Assembly: GCA_018432925.1 (NCBI GenBank)
Contig: JAHDSC010000085.1
Coordinates: forward strand, 1-64,000
DNA from: Desulfobacterales bacterium
Lineage (GTDB): Bacteria > Desulfobacterota > Desulfobacteria > Desulfobacterales > JAHDSC01
Direction of reading: 5' to 3'
Length of the DNA stretch: 64,000 nt
The notes under the pieces: generated by a model
What the model saw: only the letters and a program-made list of their open reading frames with translations
What the model was told of the DNA's origin: nothing
The model's database searches: none
Shown here: one piece after another, positions 50,898-61,440 of the stretch
Layout of the letters: each line of letters opens with the position of its first letter
Numbering within the stretch: position 1 is the stretch's first letter
Translations under genes and position numbers: made by a program

Positions 50898-52622
50898 ATG
50901 AACCGGATACGAACGACCATTCGGACCGGATGCTTCTATCTGTTGATTGTTCTGTTCTGCCCGTCGACCGCAACAGCGGCAGACGAAGGGGATACTATTT
51001 TGCTCACCGCCGAAGATATTCGCGCAATGCAGGCCCTGAAGATCGCCGATGTTTTGAACAACGTGCCGGGGGTCAAAGCCGGGGATTCCTCCGTTACGAT
51101 CCAAGGATCCTATAAGGTAAAGGTGTTTCTGGACAGCCGCCCCATCAACGATCCCACATCCAGCTATGGCGCGGTCAACTGGGAACTGGTATCGCCGGAC
51201 GATGTGGAGCGTATCGAGATCCTGCGCGGCAAGGGCGGATTGCGATACGGCCAGGACGCGGCCGGAGGCGTGATTTTAATATACACCAAGCGTATCCAGC
51301 GCCTGACCGGGAATGTGAAAACCTACGGCGGCAGCCACGATACCGGGCACGGTCAGGCCGGCTTGCAGATGACCGCCGGCAACCTGGGTATCGGTGTCAA
51401 TGGAGGTTTCGAAACCACCGAAGGATATACCGTAAACGATGATAAGGAGCGCCGGCAAGCCGGCTTAAAGCTGGCTTATTCTCAGGATGAGCGGAAAAGT
51501 CTCTCCTTTTCGGCCGATTACCTGGAAGACGAAAGGGGCTTGAGCGGGCTGCCGGAATATCCCACACCGTTTTCGCGCAAATCGACCCGCACCACCGGGC
51601 TGTCCCTTCAATTTCTCTATGATCGCCTGACCGGCACGACTTTCTTTAACGATGGTCGTAACCACAACACCGACATCAGCAGGAGACTGGACCAGACCCT
51701 TTCCGTGTCCGAATTGGGCCAGGATTTGGCTGCTTCGATGATGACCGGCAATTGGGGCGAGTTGAATTTCGGCGGCGGCTATCGGCAGGGCCGGGCTGAG
51801 GGGAGCACTTTTGACGATCAAACGGAAGAGACCTTTTCCGTGTTCGCCGCTCAATCCCTGCAATGGCCGAATACCCCTTTCACGCTTTCCTTCGGCCTTC
51901 GGGCCAATATCAACTCGGCCTTTGACGATGCGCTCAACCCGGAAATCAAGGCATTCTACAAGAAATCATACTGGCGCCTGACCGCCGCCTACAACCGCAC
52001 CAACAACACACCGTCCTTCAACCAGCGGTACAATGAAACGGCTTCCACCAGACCCAACCCGGAACTGGAAATGGAGACGTCCGACAATTACAGCCTGGCG
52101 TTATTTGTTCAGCCGCGGACTACCCTGTCCGGCAGCGTTTCGATTTTTCACAACCGTCTCAGCAACCGAATCACTTATGTGACCGGGGATGGCGGCATCG
52201 GCCGGTATCAGAATTTCGGCGAAGTAACTTACACCGGCGGCGACCTGGCCGTTGCCTGGCAACCCCATGAACTCATTACGATTAAAGGAAGTTACACCTA
52301 CCTGGAGGCCATGGACGAAGAAACCGGCCTGTACCTTCCGGCCAAAGCAAAGCACCAGGCCAATCTGGATATTTACTGGCAGCCGTTCGATCGGTTTTCC
52401 ATGGTGGCCGGCGGCCAATACACCTCATCCGTTTATGGAAATCAAAGCAACACCAAAACGATACCGGAATATGTTATCGGAAATATTCGCGCCGAATATG
52501 CCTTCCAGCGATTCAGCCTGTTCGGTGAAGTCAAAAACGTCTTCGATAAGACCTATTATTATGCCGACGGCTATCTGGCGCCGCCGTGTACCTGGGTAAT
52601 CGGGGTGAACTGGAGGATATAG
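50898..52622 (+). CDS. TonB-dependent outer-membrane receptor
   Basis: A 574-residue receptor with signal peptide (about 1-27, ending ATAAD). The plug domain has ALKIADVLNNVPGVKAGD, VFLDSRPIND, VERIEILRGKGGLRYGQDAAGG, and the barrel ends in GVNWRI. It is small for the family but complete at both ends. It lies between cobN and the chelatase ATPase genes in the B12-riboswitch operon, suggesting a corrinoid or cobalt-chelate ligand. Confidence 0.92.
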   Translation: MNRIRTTIRTGCFYLLIVLFCPSTATAADEGDTILLTAEDIRAMQALKIADVLNNVPGVKAGDSSVTIQGSYKVKVFLDSRPINDPTSSYGAVNWELVSPDDVERIEILRGKGGLRYGQDAAGGVILIYTKRIQRLTGNVKTYGGSHDTGHGQAGLQMTAGNLGIGVNGGFETTEGYTVNDDKERRQAGLKLAYSQDERKSLSFSADYLEDERGLSGLPEYPTPFSRKSTRTTGLSLQFLYDRLTGTTFFNDGRNHNTDISRRLDQTLSVSELGQDLAASMMTGNWGELNFGGGYRQGRAEGSTFDDQTEETFSVFAAQSLQWPNTPFTLSFGLRANINSAFDDALNPEIKAFYKKSYWRLTAAYNRTNNTPSFNQRYNETASTRPNPELEMETSDNYSLALFVQPRTTLSGSVSIFHNRLSNRITYVTGDGGIGRYQNFGEVTYTGGDLAVAWQPHELITIKGSYTYLEAMDEETGLYLPAKAKHQANLDIYWQPFDRFSMVAGGQYTSSVYGNQSNTKTIPEYVIGNIRAEYAFQRFSLFGEVKNVFDKTYYYADGYLAPPCTWVIGVNWRI

Positions 52623-52625
52623 CAC

Positions 52626-54629
52626 ATGCACCGCACCACCTTTCCGTTTTCGGCCATCATCGGCCAGGAAGCGCTCAAACAGAGCCTGCTCCTCAATGCC
52701 GTCAACCCAGGCATCGGCGGGGTGCTGATCCGCGGTGAAAAAGGAACCGCCAAATCCACCGCCGTTCGGGCCCTTGCAGACCTGTTGCCCGACATCGACG
52801 TGGTCCAGGGATGCGCTTTTTCCTGTCATCCCGACCATCCCGAGGATGGCTGCGACGAATGTTGCCGGAGCACGACAAAGCCCCTTACGCGAACCCGAAG
52901 GCGGGTCCGCGTCGTCGACCTGCCGCTGAATGCCACCGAGGACCGGGTCGCCGGAGGGATTGATTTCACTCCGGCCGTTCAACAGGGGCGACGCGCCCTT
53001 CAACCGGGACTGCTGGCGTCGGCACATCGGGGAATCCTTTATGTGGATGAAGTCAACCTGCTCGATGATCATATCGTGGATATTATCCTGGATGCAGCCG
53101 CATCCGGTGAAAACATCATTGAACGGGAGGGGATGTCCTTCCGCCATCCCGCCCGTTTCATCCTGGTGGGGACGATGAACCCCGAAGAGGGAGAGCTGCG
53201 ACCCCAGTTGCTGGACCGTTTCGGTCTGTGCGTGGAAACCGCCGGAGCCCGGTCGCCCGAGGATCGCGTCGCGCTCATGGAGCGCCGCGAAGCCTTTGAC
53301 CGGGATCCAATTGCCTTCCTGCGGGAAACGGCCCCCTGGAACCGGCGAATCGCTCAGCAGATTGAATCGGGCAGGGCACTCCTGCCCGGTGTCCGCATGC
53401 AGCCTCACCTGCGCGGTTTCATTACCGAACTGTGCACGGAGAACCACGTGGCCGGCCATCGGGCCGATCTCGTGATGGAGCAGGCGGCCTGTGCCCTTGC
53501 AGCTTTGCAGGCGGCACCCGAGGTCACCATTGAGCATATCCGTCAGGTGGCTCCCATGGTTCTGGTGCATCGCCGCCGGGAAACCCAGCCGCCACCGCCG
53601 CCGGACGATCCTCCATCCGAAAAAAACGATTCATCGGAGGAATCCGCTTCGCCCGAAGATCGGAAACCGGAAGACGAGAAAAACCAAACGTCCGCAGAGG
53701 TCCACTCCACCCCATCCGAACAAACGCGCGGCGAAAACCGAACCTCACCCGATCCGGGGGAGCCGAAGCCTCGAAACGGCGACGAGCGGATTTTTGAGAT
53801 CGGAGCGACTTTCAAGGTCAAGCACCTATCGGCGGCTAAAGACCGCATTTTCCGCCGGGGGTCGGGACGGCGATCACGTACACGGGTTTCCCAGAAACAG
53901 GGCCGCTACGTTAAAAGTTGTCTCAACCCAAGGTACGGAGACATCGCTCTGGATGCTACCTTGCGGGCCGCCGCTCCCTATCAGAAGCAGCGCCGCAACG
54001 GCAGCGGTCTATGCGTGATTCTGACCGCCCGGGACATCCGCGGAAAGATCCGCGAAAAGCGTATCGGTAATTTTCTTTTTTTCCTGGTCGACGCCAGCGG
54101 TTCGATGGGTGCCCGGGGGCGCATGGCGGCATCCAAGGGAGCCGTCATGTCGTTGCTGCTGGACGCTTACCAGAAGCGCGACCGAGTGGCCATGATCTCT
54201 TTCCGGCGCAACGAAGCGCTTGTAAACCTTCCGCCTACTACCTCCGTGGATCTGGCCGGTAAACTGCTGGCTGAAATGCCGGTGGGCGGGCGCACCCCCT
54301 TATCGGCCGGTCTGGCCAAAACCCACGAACAGGTTCGAAACGTCCTTCTCAAGGATCCGGCAGCCAGGCCCATCGTGATCCTGATTACCGACGGCAAGAG
54401 CAATGTGGCCCTGAGCGATCAAAATCCGGTGGAAGAAGCCCTGGGATTGGCTGCGGCAATGACCCGGGACGAACGGATTCGGTATATTGTCGTCGACAGC
54501 GAGGAGGCCGGACTGGTTTCCTTCGGCCTTGCCCGTCGACTGGCTGCCGCCCTGCAGGCTCAGTACTTTAAAATCGATGATCTCAAAGCCAAAACACTGG
54601 TAGATATCGTGAAAGGACAAAACCCATGA
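52626..54629 (+). CDS. chelatase AAA+/VWA subunit (ChlD/BchD-like)
   Basis: A 667-residue protein. The N-terminal AAA+ domain (about 1-330) has [15 protein letters not shown] (Walker A) and a small Cys insertion CAFSC / CDECC at about 60-82. [16 protein letters not shown] (Walker B) and [20 protein letters not shown] follow. A charged Pro/Glu/Ser-rich linker (about 330-400) leads to a von Willebrand A domain (about 480-660) with MIDAS motif VDASGSMG. This is the D-type subunit of class I Mg/Co chelatases and would work with the I subunit at 54626 and CobN at 47112. GGAGG 9 nt before the ATG supports the start. Confidence 0.92.
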   Translation: MHRTTFPFSAIIGQEALKQSLLLNAVNPGIGGVLIRGEKGTAKSTAVRALADLLPDIDVVQGCAFSCHPDHPEDGCDECCRSTTKPLTRTRRRVRVVDLPLNATEDRVAGGIDFTPAVQQGRRALQPGLLASAHRGILYVDEVNLLDDHIVDIILDAAASGENIIEREGMSFRHPARFILVGTMNPEEGELRPQLLDRFGLCVETAGARSPEDRVALMERREAFDRDPIAFLRETAPWNRRIAQQIESGRALLPGVRMQPHLRGFITELCTENHVAGHRADLVMEQAACALAALQAAPEVTIEHIRQVAPMVLVHRRRETQPPPPPDDPPSEKNDSSEESASPEDRKPEDEKNQTSAEVHSTPSEQTRGENRTSPDPGEPKPRNGDERIFEIGATFKVKHLSAAKDRIFRRGSGRRSRTRVSQKQGRYVKSCLNPRYGDIALDATLRAAAPYQKQRRNGSGLCVILTARDIRGKIREKRIGNFLFFLVDASGSMGARGRMAASKGAVMSLLLDAYQKRDRVAMISFRRNEALVNLPPTTSVDLAGKLLAEMPVGGRTPLSAGLAKTHEQVRNVLLKDPAARPIVILITDGKSNVALSDQNPVEEALGLAAAMTRDERIRYIVVDSEEAGLVSFGLARRLAAALQAQYFKIDDLKAKTLVDIVKGQNP

Positions 54630-55690
54630 AATCGACTTCCATCTATCCCTTTACCGCCATCGTTGGCCAGGAAAAGATGAAACTGGCTCTGATTCTGAAT
54701 ATTATTAATCCCGGATTATCGGGTGTTCTCATCCGCGGGGAAAAAGGGACCGCCAAATCAACGGCCGTCCGTGCTCTGGCCGATATCCTGCCGGAAATCG
54801 AGGTGTTTACAGACGATCCCTTTCAACTGGATCCTCACGAAGAAACGGAAGTTTACCTGGAAATCGCCCGTGCTTTGAACCTGACGGGTGCCGGGAACGG
54901 GGATCTTCCGGATACGATCAAGCGCAAAGTACGGGTGGTGGAGCTGCCCGTGGGGGCTACCGAAGACCGGGTGGTGGGCACCCTTGATCTGGAATACGCC
55001 CTGAAAAAAGGAGAAAAACGGGTGGAGCCGGGAATCCTTGCCGCCGCCCACCGGGCCATTCTCTACGTGGATGAAGTCAATCTTCTGGACGATCACGTAG
55101 TTGACGTCCTGCTTGATTCGGCCGCCATGGGGGTAAACACGATTGAGCGGGAAGGGGTTTCTTTTTCCCATCCGGCGCGTTTTACCCTGGTGGGAACCAT
55201 GAATCCCGAAGAGGGCGAACTGCGCCCCCAATTGCTCGACCGTTTCGGGTTGTGCGTTAATATTGAAGGAATCGGCTCGGCCCATGATCGCGTGGCCGTC
55301 ATGGAACGGAGGGCCGCTTTTGATGAAGATCCGGAAAACTTTATACGCCGATGGGAGGCGGAGTCGAGAGCCCTGGCCCACCGCATCCTGAAGGCTAAAA
55401 CACTTTATCCCGGGGTGACGGTTGAAAAAAGCATGCTTTACGAAATCGCTCAGTACTGCCTGGACGTTGGCGTGGACGGACACCGGGGCGACATCATTAT
55501 TTTAAAAACCGCCAAGACGTTGGCTGCCTATGGCGGTCGCACGCAGGTGACATTGGAAGATATGCAAACGGCGGCCGAGCTGGTACTCCCCCACCGGGTA
55601 CGCCGGCAACCCTTGATGGAGATCGCCGACAATGTGCATGCCATCCGGACCAGGGGCGCGGGTAAGAGGAAAACCGATGATTCGCATTGA
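54626..55690 (+). CDS. chelatase AAA+ subunit (ChlI/BchI-like)
   Basis: A 354-residue AAA+ ATPase, the I subunit of class I chelatases. [19 protein letters not shown] is Walker [20 protein letters not shown] Walker B, and [13 protein letters not shown] the sensor 1 region. It forms a hexamer with the D subunit that drives metal insertion by CobN-type proteins. Its ATG overlaps the stop of the D-subunit gene (ATGA), consistent with stoichiometric production. Confidence 0.93.
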   Translation: MKSTSIYPFTAIVGQEKMKLALILNIINPGLSGVLIRGEKGTAKSTAVRALADILPEIEVFTDDPFQLDPHEETEVYLEIARALNLTGAGNGDLPDTIKRKVRVVELPVGATEDRVVGTLDLEYALKKGEKRVEPGILAAAHRAILYVDEVNLLDDHVVDVLLDSAAMGVNTIEREGVSFSHPARFTLVGTMNPEEGELRPQLLDRFGLCVNIEGIGSAHDRVAVMERRAAFDEDPENFIRRWEAESRALAHRILKAKTLYPGVTVEKSMLYEIAQYCLDVGVDGHRGDIIILKTAKTLAAYGGRTQVTLEDMQTAAELVLPHRVRRQPLMEIADNVHAIRTRGAGKRKTDDSH

Positions 55691-56513
55691 TCAACTGATA
55701 AAAACCTACGGATCGGTGAAGGCGCTCGACGGTGTCGACCTGCACGTGCCTGCCGGTCAACTGTTTGCATATCTGGGGCCAAACGGTGCCGGAAAGACCA
55801 CGACGATTCGTATTCTCACCGGCCTGACCAAACTGGGTGGAGGACGGGCCAGCCTCAACGGTCACGATATCGAAAAAGATGCTTTGGCTGCCAAACGCCA
55901 ATGCGGATTGGTGCCCCAATACATCAATCTGGACAGCGAACTGACGGTCTATGAAAATCTCGATATCCATGGCCGTTTGTTCGACATGAAGCCCGCCGTG
56001 CGGGAAGCCGGGATCAATGAAATGCTGACCTATGTGGAGCTTCGGGACCGAAGCGACAGTCTGGTTAAGCAATTATCCGGGGGAATGAAGCGGCGGGTGA
56101 TGGTGGCGCGGGCCCTGATGCACAGCCCCCGGATCTTATTTCTGGACGAGCCCACCGTGGGACTGGACGCCAATATCCGGCGTCGAATCTGGGCCTTGAT
56201 AAAAAAAATTCAGCAGGACGGCACCACCATTTTTCTTACCACCCACTACATCGAAGAGGCGGAATTCCTGGCCGATCGGGTGGCCTTCTTGGATAACGGG
56301 CGGATTGTTGCGGTGGACGCACCGCTGAAGCTGATGGCCGGCCTGGGAAAGTGGGCCATTGACTGGTTGACCGATAACGGTATGCAAACCTCTTATTTTC
56401 CAAGCCGGGAGGCGGCCCGTGAATCGGCCGCCGTTCGGGAGAACGGGTTTACATTACGCCGGGTCAATCTGGAAGATGCTTTTTTATCTTTGACCGGAAA
56501 GAAGGTGCACTGA
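55677..56513 (+). CDS. ABC transporter ATPase (ABC-2 type)
   Basis: A 278-residue ATPase of the CcmA/DrrA class. Walker [16 protein letters not shown]-loop LVPQYINLD, signature [15 protein letters not shown], Walker [13 protein letters not shown]. It overlaps the ChlI-like gene by 14 bases and the permease gene by TGATG, so the pair is part of the B12-controlled operon. ABC-2 transporters mostly export; the cargo is unknown. Confidence 0.9.
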   Translation: MIRIDQLIKTYGSVKALDGVDLHVPAGQLFAYLGPNGAGKTTTIRILTGLTKLGGGRASLNGHDIEKDALAAKRQCGLVPQYINLDSELTVYENLDIHGRLFDMKPAVREAGINEMLTYVELRDRSDSLVKQLSGGMKRRVMVARALMHSPRILFLDEPTVGLDANIRRRIWALIKKIQQDGTTIFLTTHYIEEAEFLADRVAFLDNGRIVAVDAPLKLMAGLGKWAIDWLTDNGMQTSYFPSREAARESAAVRENGFTLRRVNLEDAFLSLTGKKVH

Positions 56514-57247
56514 TGCATGGCATCCTAGCGGTTTATCTGCGTGAAGCGTTGATCTTAAAACGCCGGCTCAAGCGACAACTGGCCGGGATGGCGGTCTCGC
56601 CCCTCCTCTACCTGATTGCTTTCGGTTATGCTATGGGCGATTCCGTGCAATTCGGCGGACATACCTATCTGGAATTTCTTATTCCGGGCTTGGTAGCCAT
56701 GAGCAGTATGACCCAGAGTTTCGGTATTTCCACAGACATCAATGTGGCCCGTTTCTATTGGTATATTTTTGAGGAATTTCAGGCCGCTCCGGTCAGCAAT
56801 TTTGCCTATGTAACCGGCGAAGTGCTGGCCGGCATGACCCGTGCCTTGTTGAGCATCGGCGTCATTCTGGTGCTGGGCCTGCCTTTCGGTGTGGTGTTGC
56901 ATTACGGTCCCCTGTTCTGGCTGGCGGCGATCCTGAACAGCTTTGTGTTCGCTTCCCTGGCCGTTGCGTTGGCCATGCTGGTCAAGTCCCACGCCGATCA
57001 ATCGCTTTTAACCAGCTTTGTGATTACGCCGATGGCCTTTTTGGGCGGCACATTCTTTCCGGTGGAACGCCTCCCGGTCTGGGCCCAGAAAATCCTGTTT
57101 CTCCTGCCGCTGACCCATGCGTCGAACGCCATCCGGGCCGTGGCACTGGGAGAAATGCCGGATTGGCGGGCTTACCTGGTGCTTCCCTTGACCGGGGTTG
57201 CCTTTTTTATCCTTGCGCTAGGTTCGGTAAATCACGCGCGGGATTGA
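56513..57247 (+). CDS. ABC-2 type transporter permease
   Basis: A 244-residue permease with six helices and the ABC-2 signature region TPMAFLGGTFFPVERLPVWAQ at about 180-200. It pairs with the ATPase just before it. Its place between chelatase and CbiZ genes suggests a link to corrinoid or metal handling, for which there is no direct sequence evidence. Confidence 0.88.
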   Translation: MHGILAVYLREALILKRRLKRQLAGMAVSPLLYLIAFGYAMGDSVQFGGHTYLEFLIPGLVAMSSMTQSFGISTDINVARFYWYIFEEFQAAPVSNFAYVTGEVLAGMTRALLSIGVILVLGLPFGVVLHYGPLFWLAAILNSFVFASLAVALAMLVKSHADQSLLTSFVITPMAFLGGTFFPVERLPVWAQKILFLLPLTHASNAIRAVALGEMPDWRAYLVLPLTGVAFFILALGSVNHARD

Positions 57248-57293
57248 TTCGAAACATGGGAGATGAAGCGCCCGATAGGAGGAAAAAACAGTT

Positions 57294-58457
57294 ATGCTGC
57301 TTGATACGTTTTATGACGGTGTGGAAATTCATCGGGAAGAAAAGATCATTTACGCCAAATTTCTTGTCCCTCACCGGGTGCTCTCCACCTGCCGGGTCGC
57401 CGGAGGATTGCGGGAAGATATCCGCTACCTGTACAACCATCAGAGCTGTGAACCGGCCGGCCACATGCACAAGCTGACACAAACCGCCATCCGAGACCCC
57501 GAGGGCTATCGAAAAAAAATCAGCGAATGCTACGGCCTTCCGGCGGAGACATGTGCCACGTTGGGAACTGCCGCCAACATGAATAACGCATGTATTGAGA
57601 CCCGGGCGTTTCGGGATCTCAGCGTAACCGCCGTATGTACCGGCGGTGTGGAAGCAAATGCCGGACGGGCCGGTGATCCGGCTGCCGTGGTTGAAACGCC
57701 CGAGGGGTTTACAAGGTTGCAACCGGCGGCCGCCATGCCGAGTCCCGGCACGATCAATACCATGATTTTTATTAATAAACCTTTAATCTCCGGAGCCATG
57801 GTTCGGGTCATCATGACCGCCACGGAGGCCAAAAGCGCAGCCCTGCAGGAACTGGCCGTCAACTCCCGCTATTCGGATGGTCTGGCCACCGGCACGGGCA
57901 CCGACCAGATCGCCGTGGCTGCCGTCCGGAGCGATGAACCGCCGCTGACCAGCGCCGGCAAGCACGCCAAATTGGGTGAACTGATTGCATGCAGCGTGCT
58001 CCATGCGGTAAAGGGAACCCTGGCCCTGCAGAACGGCTTGACGCCTGCCGGACAGTGTTCGGCCAAGATTCACCTGGAACGCTTCGGCCTGACGCGTCAA
58101 AAAATGATAGAGATCATCTGCCGCAACCTTTCTGAAAGCCGGGCGGAGCTGCTGTGCAAGAACTTCTCCGAGATCGAGCGGGATCCCGTAACCGTTGCGG
58201 CTGTTGCGGCAATGGCGCATCTGAAGGACAAATTTTCCTGGGGCATTTTGCCGATCACCTGCTGGGGCGAGGTCATGGGAACCTATGCCGCCCAGATCGC
58301 CTGTGCCGTGAGCGGTGACTACACCCGGATGGCGGTCTACCGGCGGAAGCTGGCACCTACCCAAGCCGATAAAGGAAACGGTGTATTGGTCGATCTATCC
58401 TGCCGCGCTTTGGCCTTGGGTTTTGCGGATAAATGGGTGGAGCCCATGAACCTTTAA
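57294..58457 (+). CDS. cbiZ: adenosylcobinamide amidohydrolase CbiZ
   Basis: A 387-residue protein without signal peptide, hence cytoplasmic. The CbiZ core lies at about residues 60-260: TVLCTGGVEANAGRAGD-like segment, SPGTINTMIFIN, MTATEAKSAAL, TGTGTDQIAVAA and GKHAKLGELI. CbiZ hydrolyses imported cobinamides or foreign cobamides to cobyric acid so that they can be rebuilt with the cell's own lower ligand. It has an extra C-terminal part (about 290-387). AGGAGG before the ATG supports the start. It closes the plus-strand uptake operon. Confidence 0.92.
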   Translation: MLLDTFYDGVEIHREEKIIYAKFLVPHRVLSTCRVAGGLREDIRYLYNHQSCEPAGHMHKLTQTAIRDPEGYRKKISECYGLPAETCATLGTAANMNNACIETRAFRDLSVTAVCTGGVEANAGRAGDPAAVVETPEGFTRLQPAAAMPSPGTINTMIFINKPLISGAMVRVIMTATEAKSAALQELAVNSRYSDGLATGTGTDQIAVAAVRSDEPPLTSAGKHAKLGELIACSVLHAVKGTLALQNGLTPAGQCSAKIHLERFGLTRQKMIEIICRNLSESRAELLCKNFSEIERDPVTVAAVAAMAHLKDKFSWGILPITCWGEVMGTYAAQIACAVSGDYTRMAVYRRKLAPTQADKGNGVLVDLSCRALALGFADKWVEPMNL

Positions 58458-58588
58458 AACAGGATGAGACTTTTGAAAAATGCCCGGCTTCGTTCAAGTT
58501 CAGGGAATACGATAATTTCCAACCACATAAATACGAGTGAATGCGAATGTAAGGAGGTGGTTTAAAGCCAAAAAAACAACAAAACCCC

Positions 58589-58795
58589 ATGCAGCCGGTC
58601 GCCGATGCAGGCAATGTACTGCCGGGCGATAATAGGGAATCCCGTGAAAATCGGGAACGGACCCGCCGCTGTGACTCCGCCCTGCCCGAAATCGCGGGCA
58701 GGGAACCCGTTTGGCAATGAATCGGCCACTGTCGCTTCCGGGCGATGGGAAGGCCGCCGATCGGGCGGAGAAGTCAGAATACCTGCCGGTTGCAT
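58589..58795 (+). promoter_or_regulatory. cobalamin riboswitch upstream of TonB receptor
   Basis: Aptamer with P1 ATGCAGCCGG/CCGGTTGCAT and GCGATAATAGGGAATCCCGTG. The core GGACCCGCCGCTGTGA, an extended variable arm (CTGCCCGAAATCGCGGGCAG), CCACTGTCGC, GGGAAGG and AGTCAGAATACCTGCC follow. It is of a different subtype from the other three in the window (no AGGTGC element, longer arm) and controls the receptor at 58927. Confidence 0.92.
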
Positions 58796-58846
58796 CTCAA
58801 GTGAAACGGACTGACGAGGATTCGGTCGCACTGTAAGTGACGCACC

Positions 58847-58870
58847 AAGCCCCGCCGGGGCTTTTTTTTT
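58847..58870 (+). terminator. intrinsic terminator of riboswitch
   Basis: AAGCCCCGCCGGGGCTT hairpin followed by a T run (58861-58870), between the aptamer and the receptor start. Confidence 0.88.
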
Positions 58871-58926
58871 GCCTTGTCGCCCGGATGAGGATGCCAATTA
58901 ATGAAAAGTGAACAAGGAGGAAAAAG

Positions 58927-60972
58927 ATGGACACCAGAAAGGGCAAGATTATGAAATCGGTATTGCTGATATTTACAATTTTATTCATCGGCGGGATGCC
59001 GGTTGCCGCGGAAGAGGTCGGCGGCAAACAGACGATGGATGATATGGTAGTCACGGGCACACGCACCCAGGAACGGGCAATCGATGTGCCGGTGACTACC
59101 GAAGTGATCACCCGGGAGAAGATTGAGATGTCAGGGGCCACCCACGTGGGAGACCTGATCGGCAAATATATCACCGGACATTACCATAAATATAACGGCA
59201 TGCTCAGTCCCGTGGGGCTGAGAGGGTTTCGGACCGAAGCACATGGCGACGATGTCAAAGGTCATGTCCTGATGCTCATCGACGGCCACCGCATCGGCAC
59301 GGGCAACGCGGCCAAAATAAACGTGGACCGCATCGAACGCATCGAAGTCACAAAGGGACCGTCGTCGGCGCTATACGGTTCGGCAGCTATGGGAGGGGTG
59401 ATCAATCTGATTACCAAAAAAGGCGATGGTGACCTTACCGCCACTATCAGCGGCGATTACGGCAGTTTCGACTATTACAAAAGCCAGGTTTCGGGCGGCG
59501 GGGAAGTCAACGACAAATTCCGCTTTCATGCCACCGCTTCCTACGAAGACATCGGCGACTACGATGATCCTAAGTTCGGGACGGTTTACAATAGTGCGGA
59601 AACAAAGAAGAACATCGGCTGCAACCTCACCTTCACCATCAATCCCGACCACGAGTTGCGTTTCGGGGGAAACTATGCCGATCTGACTGGAGAATATCCC
59701 GGTTGGGAGAATTCCCTAACCTATTCCGCTTACGATGAAAACGCCCGCCAAAACTACGATAAAAGCCACGGTTATACCGATCTTGAGTACAACGGCAATT
59801 TCTTCGGCGATACGTTTCACTGGCGCGGCCTGGTATATTATCTCTGGGACCGCAACCACTGGAACTACGGTTCAGACGAGCCGAAGTCCGAACAATCCAA
59901 GTACATCGATGATACCCTGGGTACCGATCAGCAGTTTGTATGGAATATGACCTCCTGGAACAAACTGGTGTTCGGATTCAACCTTGAACACCTGGAAAAG
60001 GAGTCCGAGGCGGTCTCCGGGGGAGAACCGTCAGCCCCATATACTCCCAACATGGAATACGATTCTCAGGCCCTGTTTCTCCAGGACGGTTTGGATCTTC
60101 TGGACAACCGGATCAATCTCATCGGAGCCGTTCGTTATGACCGTTTTGACATGAAGACGATTCGGCCCAGGACGGGAACGTTTACCGAATTCAATGAAAA
60201 GGAAGAAGACTACGATCACATATCTCCGAAACTGGGGATGGGAGTGAAATTTTTTGACGAACTGCTGCGGGTGCGGGCCAATGTGGGAGAGGGATTCAAA
60301 TCACCGTCGCCCGACCAGCTTTCGGCGGATTTTGTCCACAGCGGGATCCGTTATGTGGGCAACCCGGATCTGGATCCGGAAACAAGCCTGACTTACGATT
60401 TCGGATTTGATATTTTCCATGACGTATTCAATCTTAAGGTGGGATATTTTCACACGGATTACCAGGAGAAAATCAGTCAAATCCTAACGACCATCGGCGG
60501 CGATTATGTTTATACCTATGAAAACCAAGGAGATTCCGAGGTCGCCGGTTTCGACATCGGGATCGAATGGTGGATCGGTCGAGCCTTCCATTGGCCTTTC
60601 GATCTTTCATTGTGGTCCAACGTCACTTTCAATACCACCAAAGAGGATGAGGAAACGCACGACGAGTTGACTTACATTTCCGATTACGAGGTAAAAAGTG
60701 GGTTGGACCTGAGCTACGGATGTTTCAGCGCCCAGTTGAGTTATGTTCTGATAGGCCCGCAGATGATCGATATCTGGAACGGTTGGGTTTATGAAGGGGT
60801 AAAGGAAAAGGAAAGTTTCGATTTCTGGGATCTTACCATGCGCTACCGGTTTCCGAGTCACTGGGAAGTCCGGGCAAGCGTGTTGAACCTGTTCGATGAA
60901 CAGGTTGAATGGGCGCGCGGCTATCTGATGCCGGAACGGAACTACCTGGTGGGAGTATCTTACACTTTTTAA
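58927..60972 (+). CDS. TonB-dependent outer-membrane receptor, BtuB-like
   Basis: A 681-residue receptor. It has a signal peptide (about 1-35, ending VAAEE) and a TonB-box-like DMVVTGTRTQERAIDVPV. The plug shows VLMLIDGHRIGTGN and VERIEVTKGPSSALYGSAAMGG-type segment, and a barrel ends in GVSYTF. AAGGAGG 6 nt before the ATG supports the start. It is a single-gene unit behind its own cobalamin riboswitch, so a corrinoid ligand is the best guess. Confidence 0.94.
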   Translation: MDTRKGKIMKSVLLIFTILFIGGMPVAAEEVGGKQTMDDMVVTGTRTQERAIDVPVTTEVITREKIEMSGATHVGDLIGKYITGHYHKYNGMLSPVGLRGFRTEAHGDDVKGHVLMLIDGHRIGTGNAAKINVDRIERIEVTKGPSSALYGSAAMGGVINLITKKGDGDLTATISGDYGSFDYYKSQVSGGGEVNDKFRFHATASYEDIGDYDDPKFGTVYNSAETKKNIGCNLTFTINPDHELRFGGNYADLTGEYPGWENSLTYSAYDENARQNYDKSHGYTDLEYNGNFFGDTFHWRGLVYYLWDRNHWNYGSDEPKSEQSKYIDDTLGTDQQFVWNMTSWNKLVFGFNLEHLEKESEAVSGGEPSAPYTPNMEYDSQALFLQDGLDLLDNRINLIGAVRYDRFDMKTIRPRTGTFTEFNEKEEDYDHISPKLGMGVKFFDELLRVRANVGEGFKSPSPDQLSADFVHSGIRYVGNPDLDPETSLTYDFGFDIFHDVFNLKVGYFHTDYQEKISQILTTIGGDYVYTYENQGDSEVAGFDIGIEWWIGRAFHWPFDLSLWSNVTFNTTKEDEETHDELTYISDYEVKSGLDLSYGCFSAQLSYVLIGPQMIDIWNGWVYEGVKEKESFDFWDLTMRYRFPSHWEVRASVLNLFDEQVEWARGYLMPERNYLVGVSYTF

Positions 60973-60983
60973 CCAATGACAAT

Positions 60984-61012
60984 CCGGTGATCGGTCCACA
61001 ACCGATCACCGG
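60984..61012 (+). terminator. hairpin after receptor gene
   Basis: A perfect 12-bp stem, CCGGTGATCGGT and its complement, with a 5-base loop, lies 11 bases after the receptor stop. No T run follows, so it may protect the 3' end or terminate inefficiently. Confidence 0.5.
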
Positions 61013-61249
61013 TTGCCGATATCTTCAGCCATTGCTTCATTTTCATCACGACCTCCGGGACGAAGGCGGCGAAAATGGGTTCGTGCCGGTGATCGTCGAG
61101 GTCCCTTTTTCGAAAGTAGTGCGCGATGTGGTGAACGAATGGACAAGATGGGTAACTATAGTGAGAAGCAGAACAATGCACATGAAACGGAATACGAACG
61201 ACTGCAATCGCAAGGAGGTGATTTAACGCCTGAAAAGTAAGTAGACCCC

Positions 61250-61439
61250 ATGCAGCCGGTCGCCGATGCAGCCAATGTACTGCCGGGCGATAATAGGGAA
61301 TCCCGTGAAAATCGGGAACGGACCCGCCGCTGTGACTCCGCCTTGCCCGAAATCGCGGGCAGGGAACCCGTTTGGCATCGGATCGGTCACTGTCGCTTCC
61401 GGGCGATGGGAAGGCCGCCGATCGGGCGGAGAAGTCAGA
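61250..61439 (+). promoter_or_regulatory. truncated copy of cobalamin riboswitch
   Basis: Nearly identical to 58589-58778, from the 5' strand of P1 through GGGAAGG and GGAGAAGTCAGA. The copy stops there: the 3' strand of P1 with ACCTGCC is absent and unrelated sequence follows. Similarity also extends about 35-55 bases upstream (AAGGAGGTG-TTTAA). No terminator or intact gene follows on this strand. It is probably a non-functional remnant. Confidence 0.85.
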
Positions 61440-61440
61440 T

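Noticed and set aside
58562-58897. Minus-strand reading frame whose product closely resembles another frame at 61223-61471
   Set aside because: Both frames are antisense to the duplicated cobalamin riboswitch. The similarity comes from the RNA repeat, not from a protein family.
60973-61240. Possible small genes between the receptor and the truncated riboswitch
   Set aside because: Short frames on both strands lack ribosome-binding sites and recognisable features; part of the region is the upstream flank of the duplicated riboswitch.
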